Origin: Hyphomicrobiales bacterium
GTDB taxonomy: Bacteria; Pseudomonadota; Alphaproteobacteria; Rhizobiales; Xanthobacteraceae
Assembly (NCBI GenBank): GCA_003164375.1
Contig: PLTE01000052.1
Span: 1 to 6,224, forward strand
Direction: 5' to 3'
DNA length: 6,224 nt
Under the pieces are notes generated by a model that saw nothing but the letters and a program-made list of their open reading frames with translations, was not told the origin of the DNA and did not search any database. Of this stretch, positions 1-5,501 are shown piece after piece. The position numbers were made by a program, and so were the translations under genes. The stretch's first letter is position 1. Each line of letters starts with the position of its first letter.

Positions 1-534
1 ACCGCCACCGCCTTCAAGCCGCGGGAGAAGTTTCGCCATGTGAGTTGTTGAGTTCCCAAAGCTAGGCCCTCTGCCAAGCTCGTTGAAGATTTGTTGCAAT
101 TCGGTGCACCGCGTAATGATCACGCCTGCGTCGATGGCGCGCAGATCGAACAGCAGGCGGAAATTGTTGAGATCGCGATCGTAGAATGGATCCTTGTTGT
201 TCGATTCCACTTCGAGCGCCACCCGTTTCTTGTAGCAGTCCACCTTGTGCGTCGGGGCGATGTGTTCGGCGGTATCCACCACAATTTTGGTGTCGAACTT
301 CTTCTCGATCCAGCCGAGCCGTGTGAAGTGCGTGTCCAATTTGCTGGAGATCAGCCCTTTCGATCCGCCGGGCCTCAAAACGTCGCTTTTCAGCAGCGTG
401 AAGCCGCGTAACACCTCGACGATGTCGCGCCATTCCTTCGGATGCGCCGCAGCCAAGATGGCGAGACCATTGCGCCATTCGTGCACCTCGTAGCGCTTTG
501 CAATGTCGGCAGGGACGATCGATTGATTCGCCAT
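1..534 (-). CDS. BglII-family type II restriction endonuclease (C-terminus off window)
   Basis: The frame starts at ATG 534-532 and stays open for 178 codons to the left edge, so the C-terminus is missing. I recognise it as a relative of restriction endonuclease BglII (Endonuc-BglII family), which cuts double-stranded DNA at a short palindrome using divalent metal. Residues 99-112 match the BglII active-site segment: D99, then E108-V-E110 followed by S-N, the same spacing as BglII D84, E93-V-Q95 and S-N. The BglII glutamine is a glutamate here. Other recognisable parts are NNKDPFYDRDLNNFRLLFD (112-130), GVIITR (137-142) and STTHMAKLLPRLEGG (162-176). The start is firm: AGGGA at 545-549 lies 10 nt upstream, and no other ATG, GTG or TTG occurs before the in-frame stop further upstream. 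GC is about 57%, well below the right-hand neighbours, suggesting transfer. No methyltransferase is visible, so it lies to the left or is absent. Target specificity cannot be read from the sequence. Confidence 0.85.
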   Translation of the reverse strand, partial: MANQSIVPADIAKRYEVHEWRNGLAILAAAHPKEWRDIVEVLRGFTLLKSDVLRPGGSKGLISSKLDTHFTRLGWIEKKFDTKIVVDTAEHIAPTHKVDCYKKRVALEVESNNKDPFYDRDLNNFRLLFDLRAIDAGVIITRCTELQQIFNELGRGPSFGNSTTHMAKLLPRLEGGGG

Positions 535-566
535 GGCGCCATTGTCCCTGAACTGGCACCGGGAGC

Positions 567-596
567 ACGTTCTTTTATCATGTTCCTGTTATGTTC
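567..596 (-). repeat. Three GAACRT direct repeats over the endonuclease promoter
   Basis: Read on the minus strand, GAACAT (596-591), GAACAT (585-580) and GAACGT (572-567) occur in the same orientation, with starts 11 and 13 nt apart, about one helical turn each. They cover part of the -35, the spacer and the downstream edge of the -10 of the putative endonuclease promoter. That position suits an operator for a repressor or controller protein. No regulator gene is visible, and the repeats do not resemble the classical C-protein boxes I know. Confidence 0.35.
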
Positions 597-600
597 TCAA
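572..600 (-). promoter_or_regulatory. Putative sigma70-type promoter of the restriction endonuclease gene
   Basis: On the minus strand, TTGAGA (600-595, 5 of 6 to TTGACA) is followed after exactly 17 nt by TAAAAG (577-572, 4 of 6 to TATAAT). Transcription would begin near 565, giving a leader of about 30 nt that contains the AGGGA ribosome binding site. This is a consensus match only. Confidence 0.45.
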
Positions 601-652
601 TATATTTGTGAGCAGCGTAGCCGAAATCGTTTTGAACTACGTATGTGAAGTT

Positions 653-1789
653 ATGACCAACACCTCCCCCTTCTACGCCACCCTCCCGGTCCAGCGCCGC
701 TTCCGCGCGCTGATGGACGCGGCGCGCTATGCGCCGCTGCCGGCGGACTGGACGGTCGGCATCGCGGATGTGGTGCAATCCACCAAGGCGATCGCGGACA
801 AGCGCTACAAGGCGGTCAATATGGCGGGCGCGGCGGTGATCGCGTCGCTGACCAATGCGCTCGGCGGCCGCGAATTTCCGTTCGCCTTCGGCGGCGACGG
901 CGCGAGCTTTGCGGTCGAGCCGGGCGACGTCGCGTTGGCGCGCGAGGCGTTGGCGGCGACGGCGGCCTGGGCCGACGGCGAGCTTGGCCTGACCTTGCGA
1001 GTGGCCTTGGTGCCGGTGGCGAATATCCGCGCCCAGGGCCTCGACGTACGCGTGGCGCGCTATGGGCCGTCGGAAAATCTGTCCTATGCAATGTTTTCCG
1101 GCGGCGGACTGGCCTGGGCCGACGCGGCCATCAAGCGCGGCGAATTCGCGGTCACACCGGCGCTCGCCGGCACTTGGCCCGATCTCACCGGCCTCTCCTG
1201 CAGGTTCCAGGAATTCCGCGCCGCGCGCGGGCTCATTCTGTCGCTGGTGATCCTGCCGGCGCCGGGCGCCGATCCCGCCGCCTTCCGCGCGCTGACCGAG
1301 GCGATCGTGACGCTGGTCGAAGCGAGCCCCGAGGCCGGGCGGCCGCTGCCCGCCGGCGGGCCGCAGCTCGGTTGGCCGCCGCAGGGGGCCGATCTCGAAG
1401 CTCATACGCTGCCGGCCGGAAGCCGGTTCAAACGCGGGCGCGTGCTGGCCAGGACCTTGCTGTATTTTTTGGTGATGCGGTTGGGCATCAAGGTCGGCAG
1501 CTTCGTGCCGGGCGTCTATTTGCGCCAGGTCGTCGAAAATTCCGATTTCCGCAAATATGACGACGGGCTGCGCATGATCATCGACTGCACGCCCGAGCTT
1601 GCCAACACGCTGGAGCGAAGGCTTGCGGCGGCGGCGGGAACGGCGCGCTACGGCTTGCACCGGCAGGAAGCAGCGATGATGACCTGTTTCACGCCGTCGC
1701 CGACGCGCAGCGACCATGTGCATTTCATCGACGGCGCGCAGGGCGGCTACGCCGCCGCCGCGACCGCATTGAAAGTATCACATCCCTGA
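653..1789 (+). CDS. DUF3095 family protein, class III nucleotidyl cyclase-like
   Basis: The protein has 378 residues and no signal peptide, so it is probably cytoplasmic. I recognise the DUF3095 family from GIADVVQSTKAI (36-47), YKAVNMAGAAVI (52-63), FGGDGASF (79-86) and the GPSENLSYAMFSGGG stretch (138-152). The first three resemble the core of class III adenylate/guanylate cyclases. D39 and D82 lie 43 residues apart, much like the two metal-binding aspartates of that fold. Cyclase activity is an inference; the family has no function I can name with confidence. The start at ATG 653 was chosen because the conserved protein begins with MTNTSPFYATLPVQRRF. The frame stays open upstream to an ATG at 533, but that extension is AT-rich and unlike a protein of this family. 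The ribosome binding site is poor (GAAG just upstream). The 3' end overlaps the convergent heme-binding gene by 12 nt. Confidence 0.8.
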   Translation: MTNTSPFYATLPVQRRFRALMDAARYAPLPADWTVGIADVVQSTKAIADKRYKAVNMAGAAVIASLTNALGGREFPFAFGGDGASFAVEPGDVALAREALAATAAWADGELGLTLRVALVPVANIRAQGLDVRVARYGPSENLSYAMFSGGGLAWADAAIKRGEFAVTPALAGTWPDLTGLSCRFQEFRAARGLILSLVILPAPGADPAAFRALTEAIVTLVEASPEAGRPLPAGGPQLGWPPQGADLEAHTLPAGSRFKRGRVLARTLLYFLVMRLGIKVGSFVPGVYLRQVVENSDFRKYDDGLRMIIDCTPELANTLERRLAAAAGTARYGLHRQEAAMMTCFTPSPTRSDHVHFIDGAQGGYAAAATALKVSHP

Positions 1790-2317
1790 TTTCGCCAGCA
1801 CCGCCGCGCCCGCGGCGGCGACTTGCTCGTCCTGCGCGGAAAGCGCGCCGGAGACGCCGATGGCGGCGACGATCTTGCCGTCGAGGAGGACGAGGACGCC
1901 GCCTTGCAGCGGTGTGATGTCCTTGAGTGCCAGGAGCCGCATGCCGGCGCCGCCGGCGGCGATGGCGTCGTCGAGCGCTTTCGACGGCAGCTTGAAGTCG
2001 AGCGCGGTGCGCGCCTTGCCTTCGGACGTGGTGATGGCCGAGAGCTGGGCGTTGTCGACCTTGTGGAACATCACCAGATTGCCGCCGCTGTCGAGAATGG
2101 TGATGGCCACCTGCCAGGAATTCTTGGCCGCCTCGAGCTCGGCTGCCGCCATGACGCGTTTGGCCTGCTCAAGGGTGATCGGCGGCCCGTAAGGCGGCAT
2201 CGGCGCCGGAACAGCGGCTGGGGCCGGAGCCGCAGGCGTTTGTTGGGCGGATGCCGCCCCAGCCGCCAGGGCGCATGAGCCGGCCAATACGCAGGCAAAC
2301 GCAAGCATTCGAAACAT
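1778..2317 (-). CDS. Secreted GlcG/HbpS-type heme-binding protein
   Basis: This 179-residue protein belongs to the GlcG/HbpS family (formerly DUF336). Its members bind heme or related ligands, or occur beside glycolate and oxidative-stress genes. Residues 1-24 form a Sec signal peptide: a positive N-terminus, a hydrophobic core and an A-S-A/Q cleavage site after A24. A proline/alanine linker (about 28-46) follows. The domain spans about 47-179: ITLEQAKRVMAAAELEA (47-63), ILDSGGNLVMFHKVDNA (74-90), SEGKARTALDF (98-108), a GG near 139-140 and IGVSGALSAQDEQVAAAG (153-170). It is probably periplasmic. The start at ATG 2317-2315 is well supported by GGAGG at 2330-2326, 8 nt upstream. The frame stays open much further upstream, but that would bury the signal peptide. 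The exact ligand is unknown. The gene is divergent from msrA, consistent with but not proving a redox-stress theme. Confidence 0.85.
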   Translation of the reverse strand: MFRMLAFACVLAGSCALAAGAASAQQTPAAPAPAAVPAPMPPYGPPITLEQAKRVMAAAELEAAKNSWQVAITILDSGGNLVMFHKVDNAQLSAITTSEGKARTALDFKLPSKALDDAIAAGGAGMRLLALKDITPLQGGVLVLLDGKIVAAIGVSGALSAQDEQVAAAGAAVLAKSGM

Positions 2318-2510
2318 CGCCAAAGCCTCCAATGCCGAATCGAGCGGCGGCGGGCACAATAAGCGGCAAAAGCGGCAGGGGAAAGCCGCTCCCGCGGCAG
2401 CGTAACGCATAAACGTGATCGCCAATGTGATCGCCGGACCGGTGCGCGGCGGCCGCGCCCGGGCTATATTTCCGGCGCCGACCAGACGATGCCTCCGAGG
2501 AGAATCCGCC
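2318..2510. promoter_or_regulatory. Divergent control region between heme-binding gene and msrA
   Basis: These 193 bases must carry promoters for the minus-strand GlcG-type gene and plus-strand msrA. For msrA there is a -10-like TATATT at 2465-2470 but no good -35. For the minus gene, TATTGT (2361-2356) with TTTCCC (2384-2379) at 17-nt spacing is a weak match. Other structure includes a 6-bp inverted repeat AGCGGC/GCCGCT (2371-2376 and 2385-2390, 8-nt loop) and a direct repeat GTGATCGCC at 2415-2423 and 2427-2435, 12 nt apart. None of these is a recognised operator. Confidence 0.35.
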
Positions 2511-3167
2511 GTGTTTTCATTCCGGAAAAAGCTCGAAATGCCGGCTGCCGAGGAAGCCTTGCCGGGGCGTTCGACCGCGCTGACCACGGCGCGGCAGCAT
2601 TTCGTCAATGGCCGCGCGCTCAAAGGGCCTTATCCCGAGGGGCTCGCCACGGCGATGTTCGGGCTCGGCTGCTTCTGGGGCGCCGAGCGCAAATTCTGGG
2701 AGCTCGGCGACGGCATCCATGTCACCGCGGTCGGCTATGCCGGGGGGCTGACGCCCAATCCGACCTATGACGAAGTCTGCTCCGGCCGCACCGGGCACAA
2801 CGAAGTCGTGCTCGTGGTCTACGACCCGAAGAAAATCTCTTACGACAGCCTACTCAAGACGTTTTGGGAAAATCACGATCCGACCCAAGGCATGCGCCAG
2901 GGCGGCGACGTCGGCACGCAATATCGTTCCGGCATCTATGTGTTCACGCCCGCTCAGCGCGCCGCCGCCGAGGCGTCGAAGGCGGCCTATGCCAAGGCGC
3001 TCGCGGCACAGCATCTGGGGCCGATCACCACGGAAATCCGCGACGCCCCGCCGTTCTATTTCGCCGAGGATTATCACCAGCAATATCTCGCCAAAAATCC
3101 GCACGGCTATTGCGGCCTTGGCGGCACCGGCGTGAGCTGTCCGATCGGCACTGGCGTCGCCGCCTAA
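2511..3167 (+). CDS. msrA: Peptide methionine sulfoxide reductase MsrA
   Basis: MsrA reduces methionine-S-sulfoxide, free or in proteins, back to methionine using thioredoxin, repairing oxidative damage in the cytoplasm. The 218-residue protein has the catalytic motif GCFWGAE (53-59), with nucleophile C54 and E59. It also has GYAGG (75-79), HNEVV (96-100), HDPTQGMRQGGDVGTQYRS (122-140), YFAEDYHQQYL (183-193) and the C-terminal resolving cysteines C201 and C210 in GYCGLGGTGVSC. Length, the roughly 50-residue N-terminal segment and both C-terminal cysteines match the E. coli-type three-cysteine enzyme. The start is GTG 2511: GAGGAGA (2497-2503) lies 7 nt upstream, and the translated start resembles the E. 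coli N-terminus (a short FxKK segment, then ALPGR). The frame is open further upstream but lacks such support. A 67-nt gap separates it from the next plus-strand gene, so cotranscription is possible. Confidence 0.97.
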   Translation: MFSFRKKLEMPAAEEALPGRSTALTTARQHFVNGRALKGPYPEGLATAMFGLGCFWGAERKFWELGDGIHVTAVGYAGGLTPNPTYDEVCSGRTGHNEVVLVVYDPKKISYDSLLKTFWENHDPTQGMRQGGDVGTQYRSGIYVFTPAQRAAAEASKAAYAKALAAQHLGPITTEIRDAPPFYFAEDYHQQYLAKNPHGYCGLGGTGVSCPIGTGVAA

Positions 3168-3234
3168 GCGGACGAATAGTTGCTATGATGACGACGTAGA
3201 AAGTATTGCTGGGGCAGCATCGCTTGGGGGCACC

Positions 3235-3750
3235 ATGGCTTGGCCGGACGGACGCTACATTCAGGCGGCAATTTTCTTCAGCCGTTGGCTGTTGGCACCG
3301 TTCCTACTCGGTCTTTTGCTCTGCCTGCTGTTGCTGATGTACCGCTTCTTTGGCGACCTCTACGGGCTCGTGCTGCAGGTGCCGAGCCTGAATTGGCACG
3401 ATACCGTCACCGGCGTGCTCAATCTGGTCGATCTGGCGCTGACCGCCAATCTGATCCTGATCGTCATCTTCTCCAGCTATGAGAACTTCATTCGCCGCAT
3501 CGATCCGGCTGCCCATCCGGACTGGCCTGAAGGCCTCACCCAGGTCGATTTCGGCGAGCTGAAACAGAAATTGCTCGGCTCGGTGGTCGGCATCGCCGCG
3601 GTCGACGCGCTGGCGTGGTATTTCGATCTCGAGAAATATGCCGATACCACGAAGCTCGGCTGGGTGCTGGCCTTCCCGCTGACCTTCGTGGTGGTGATGC
3701 TGCTCCTGGCGATCGCCGATCGGCTGGGCCACCGCAGCGACGCGGGGTAA
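3235..3750 (+). CDS. UPF0114/YqhA-like inner-membrane protein
   Basis: The 171-residue protein matches the UPF0114 (YqhA) family of small integral membrane proteins, whose biochemical role is not established. Family landmarks are SRWLLAPFLLGLLL (16-29), NLVDLALTANLILIVIFSSYENF (63-85, an LVD...SxYENF signature) and a later LK-x-KLLGSVVGIAAVDAL stretch (109-126). Hydrophobic spans lie at about 17-37, 60-80, 113-129 and 141-162, so three or four membrane passes are likely. The start is ATG 3235, with a G-rich ribosome binding site (GGGGG about 4 nt upstream). A 5-bp hairpin, TGCTG/CAGCA with a 3-nt loop, sits in the leader at 3207-3219. There is no good separate promoter, so it may be read through from msrA, 67 nt upstream. 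Confidence 0.82.
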   Translation: MAWPDGRYIQAAIFFSRWLLAPFLLGLLLCLLLLMYRFFGDLYGLVLQVPSLNWHDTVTGVLNLVDLALTANLILIVIFSSYENFIRRIDPAAHPDWPEGLTQVDFGELKQKLLGSVVGIAAVDALAWYFDLEKYADTTKLGWVLAFPLTFVVVMLLLAIADRLGHRSDAG

Positions 3751-3766
3751 CCCGCAACCCGGACCC

Positions 3767-3784
3767 GGTTAGGGTTTGTTAACC
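3767..3784. promoter_or_regulatory. Palindrome GGTTA-N8-TAACC upstream of the export gene
   Basis: GGTTA at 3767-3771 and TAACC at 3780-3784 form a perfect 5-bp inverted repeat with an 8-nt spacer. It lies in the 90-base gap before the polysaccharide export gene and ends 56 nt before its start. A dimeric regulator could bind it. Another TTAA follows at 3795-3798. I cannot name the binding protein. Confidence 0.3.
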
Positions 3785-3840
3785 ATACTTGGCGTTAAGT
3801 CGGACCTCGGCTTGGGCTCGAACGGGGTCGGATTGCGCGT

Positions 3841-4677
3841 ATGCGGGTCATCCGCTCTCTCATGCTGTTTTTTGCGGTCGCAATCGCGACAGGGGGATGT
3901 GCACAACAGCCCGTGCTGCGCTACCAGATGGCGGTAGCGTCGGCGCCGCAAGGCATCGACAACGTGATCTACGGCTCGCCGGCGCCCAGCTATGGGGCGG
4001 TCGCCGCGCCAAGCTACGGGATGGCTGCAGCGCCGGCCTACGGACCAGTCCCTGCGCCCGCCTACAGCTCGGTTGCCGCGCCGGCTTATGGCATGGCCGC
4101 CGCCCCGGCTTACGGCACCACTGGATCGGTCGCGATGGTGCGCGGCTATCCAAGCGGCATGATGATGGCGTCACCGGCGGCCTATGCGCCGGCCGCCTAT
4201 GCACCGCCCGCGCAACAGTGGCCCTACACACTCGATTCCGGCGACCGGCTGCGCGTCGTTGTGTTCGGCCAGGACGGGCTGACCAATTCCTATGTGCTCG
4301 ATGCCAGCGGCCAGATCGCCATGCCACTGATCGGCACGGTGCCGGCACGCGGTTTGACCACCGACCAGCTGTCCGAGCGGATCGCCGATATGTTGCGCCA
4401 AGGCTACGTCCGCGAGCCGCATGTCGTCGCCGAAGTCGAAGCCTATCGGCCGTTCTTCATCCTCGGCGAAGTCGCCGCGCCCGGCCAATATCCCTATTCG
4501 CCGAACATGACGGTGGAAACCGCGGTGGCCATCGCCGGCGGCTTCGGGCCGCGCGGCTTACGCACATCCGTCATCATCAGCCGCAATTTCAACGGTCAGC
4601 AATTCCGCTTCCAGGCGCCAATCAGTTCGCCGATCCACCCCGGCGATACCGTCCAGGTGCAGGAGCGTTGGTTCTGA
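3841..4677 (+). CDS. Polysaccharide biosynthesis/export lipoprotein (Wza/GumB-like)
   Basis: The 278-residue protein belongs to the outer-membrane polysaccharide export (OPX) group, which exports capsule or exopolysaccharide. Residues 1-19 are a signal peptide followed by C20; A-T-G-G-C is an imperfect lipobox, so lipidation at C20 is likely but not certain. A low-complexity linker (about 31-125) holds six octapeptide repeats. The Poly_export domain (about 128-201) begins YTLDSGDRLRVVVFGQDGL and contains the typical ASGQIAMPLIGTVPARGLT segment. A single SLBB-like domain follows (about 205-275): FILGEVAAPGQYPYSPNMTV, AGGFGPRG and HPGDTVQV. The short form with one SLBB domain is closer to GumB-type proteins than to full-length Wza. 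ATG 3841 directly precedes the signal peptide; the ribosome binding site is weak. No glycosyltransferase, Wzc-like or polymerase gene is visible, so it is isolated from a biosynthetic cluster. Confidence 0.88.
   Translation: MRVIRSLMLFFAVAIATGGCAQQPVLRYQMAVASAPQGIDNVIYGSPAPSYGAVAAPSYGMAAAPAYGPVPAPAYSSVAAPAYGMAAAPAYGTTGSVAMVRGYPSGMMMASPAAYAPAAYAPPAQQWPYTLDSGDRLRVVVFGQDGLTNSYVLDASGQIAMPLIGTVPARGLTTDQLSERIADMLRQGYVREPHVVAEVEAYRPFFILGEVAAPGQYPYSPNMTVETAVAIAGGFGPRGLRTSVIISRNFNGQQFRFQAPISSPIHPGDTVQVQERWF
3973..4116 (+). repeat. Six tandem 24-nt units encoding AxAAPAYG-type octapeptides
   Basis: Codons 45-92 of the export lipoprotein encode six consecutive eight-residue units, each ending in Y-G or Y-S: GSPAPSYG, AVAAPSYG, MAAAPAYG, PVPAPAYS, SVAAPAYG and MAAAPAYG. 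Units 3 and 6 are identical at the protein level but use partly different codons, so the array is not freshly duplicated. A looser proline/alanine/tyrosine stretch continues to about residue 125. It lies between the lipidated N-terminus and the export domain, so it is probably a flexible periplasmic linker. Confidence 0.9.
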
Positions 4678-4690
4678 TGAGGGATCTGAG

Positions 4691-4708
4691 ATCAGGTATC
4701 AGCCTGAT
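4691..4708. terminator. Hairpin in the convergent gap after the export gene
   Basis: ATCAGG (4691-4696) and CCTGAT (4703-4708) form a 6-bp stem with a 6-nt loop, 13 nt after the export gene stop and 20 nt beyond the stop of the convergent dienelactone hydrolase gene. It is placed where a bidirectional terminator would be, but neither side has a clear U-tract, so function is uncertain. Confidence 0.3.
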
Positions 4709-4728
4709 TGTCTGATTCCCGTTTCTTG

Positions 4729-5403
4729 TCACTTCACATTCTTAGCCAGGAATTCCATCGAGCGTTGCCAAGCGAGCTTGGCCGCCGCTTCGTTGTAGCT
4801 GCCGCGCTCGTCGCAATGAAAGCCGTGCTGCGCGTCCGGATAGACGTAGATTTCGCAATCGCCGCCACGCTTGGCCTTGATCGCATCGACGTCGCTCATC
4901 GGGATCGAAGCGTCCTTCTCGCCGAAATGCAATTGCGTCGGTATTTTCGGTTTTTCATCAGCATTTTTCGCGATCTGGCCGCCATAATAGCCGACGGCGG
5001 CAGACAGTCCGTTGAGCTTGGACGCCGCCAGGAACGAGATGGTGCCGCCCATGCAGAAACCCATGATGGCAACCGGGCCGCTTTTCTTTAATTCGTCTAT
5101 CGCCGCCTGCACGTCGCGCAGCATGGCGCCCCAATCCGGATTGGCGACGAATTTGCGCGCATTGGCGATCTCGTCGGGCGTGTAGCCGCATTCGAAATTC
5201 GGCTGCTGACGGTCGAACACCGCCGGCGCCAGCGCCCTATAGCCTTCGCCGGCCAGCCGGTCGCACACGGCGCGGATGTGATGATTGACGCCGAAAATTT
5301 CCTGAATGAGGACGATGCCGCCCTTGGCGGTTCCGGCCGGATCGGCGCGATAGGCGCCGAGCTTGAAATTGTCCGATGACGTCAACGCAAAATGCTTACC
5401 CAA
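4729..5403 (-). CDS. Dienelactone hydrolase family protein
   Basis: This 224-residue alpha/beta hydrolase is cytoplasmic (no signal peptide). The family's founding enzyme opens dienelactone in chlorocatechol breakdown, but many members act on other esters or lactones. The catalytic parts are all present: E35 in IQEIFGVN, nucleophile C117 in GFCMGG (115-120), D164 in GEKDASIP and H193 in AQHGFHC. They match E36, C123, D171 and H202 of the classic enzyme in order and approximate spacing. The start is TTG 5403-5401, supported by a perfect AGGAGG (5415-5410) 6 nt upstream. No aromatic-degradation genes are nearby, so the substrate cannot be inferred. It lies downstream of the next minus-strand gene with a 94-nt gap that holds its own promoter-like sequence and a long hairpin. 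The final residues, EFLAKNVK, end in the convergent gap. Confidence 0.92.
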   Translation of the reverse strand: MGKHFALTSSDNFKLGAYRADPAGTAKGGIVLIQEIFGVNHHIRAVCDRLAGEGYRALAPAVFDRQQPNFECGYTPDEIANARKFVANPDWGAMLRDVQAAIDELKKSGPVAIMGFCMGGTISFLAASKLNGLSAAVGYYGGQIAKNADEKPKIPTQLHFGEKDASIPMSDVDAIKAKRGGDCEIYVYPDAQHGFHCDERGSYNEAAAKLAWQRSMEFLAKNVK

Positions 5404-5415
5404 GACAATCCTCCT

Positions 5416-5460
5416 GTGACAGTGGCGGCCGTATCGCCCGTCGGCCGCTTCGACTGTGAC
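5416..5460 (-). promoter_or_regulatory. Long imperfect hairpin in the dienelactone hydrolase leader
   Basis: The outer arms 5416-5423 and 5453-5460 pair at 7 of 8 positions, and the inner arms GCGGCCG (5425-5431) and CGGCCGC (5442-5448) pair perfectly around a 10-nt loop. A small internal loop (1 and 4 nt) separates them. On the minus strand the hairpin ends directly against the AGGAGG at 5415-5410. No U-tract follows, so a simple terminator is unlikely. It could be a leader structure affecting translation or mRNA stability. Confidence 0.5.
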
Positions 5461-5472
5461 GACGGGCGCCGG

Positions 5473-5501
5473 ACTATAGCGTGTGGGGCAGCGTGCGTCA
5501 G
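5473..5501 (-). promoter_or_regulatory. Putative sigma70-type promoter of the dienelactone hydrolase gene
   Basis: On the minus strand, CTGACG (5501-5496, 4 of 6) is followed after 17 nt by TATAGT (5478-5473, 5 of 6). The -35 contains the stop codon of the upstream gene. Transcription would start near 5466, leaving a leader of about 62 nt that includes the whole hairpin and the Shine-Dalgarno sequence. Confidence 0.45.

Larger units (their letters stand above)
535..652. other. AT-rich divergent intergenic region
   Basis: This 118-base gap separates the minus-strand restriction endonuclease from the plus-strand DUF3095 gene and must hold the control signals of both. Its GC content is about 42% by hand count, the lowest in the window, and it marks the change from lower-GC DNA on the left to high-GC DNA on the right. 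For the plus-strand gene I see only a -10-like TATATT at 601-606, with no convincing -35. For the minus-strand gene there is a promoter-like pair and a repeat cluster, listed separately. Confidence 0.6.

Noticed and set aside
62..568. Alternative minus-strand frame across the endonuclease region
   Set aside because: Its translation is Arg/His-rich and unrecognisable. The frame starting at 534 carries BglII-family motifs and runs to the edge, so this one is a shadow.
578..1723. Long minus-strand open frame opposite the DUF3095 gene
   Set aside because: Arg/Gly/Ala-rich antisense translation typical of high-GC DNA, with no family features; the plus-strand frame encodes a recognisable protein.
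2274..2317. Lipoprotein signal at C15 of the heme-binding protein
   Set aside because: A-G-S-C is a poor lipobox, while A-S-A/Q after residue 24 is a good signal peptidase I site.
2415..2435. GTGATCGCC direct repeat upstream of msrA as an operator
   Set aside because: Two short copies 12 nt apart match no known motif and have no clear relation to a promoter; kept only as a note in the intergenic feature.
2318..2623. Upstream extension of the heme-binding gene frame to 2623
   Set aside because: It would hide a clear signal peptide, ignore the GGAGG before 2317 and overlap msrA on the other strand.
3779..3798. CtrA-like site TTAA...TTAA before the export gene
   Set aside because: The spacing between the TTAA halves is 12 nt rather than the 7 nt of a full CtrA site; only half-sites are present.
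3789..4715. 308-codon plus-strand frame overlapping the export gene
   Set aside because: Arg-rich translation in another frame of a repetitive high-GC gene; the frame from 3841 has a signal peptide and two known domains.
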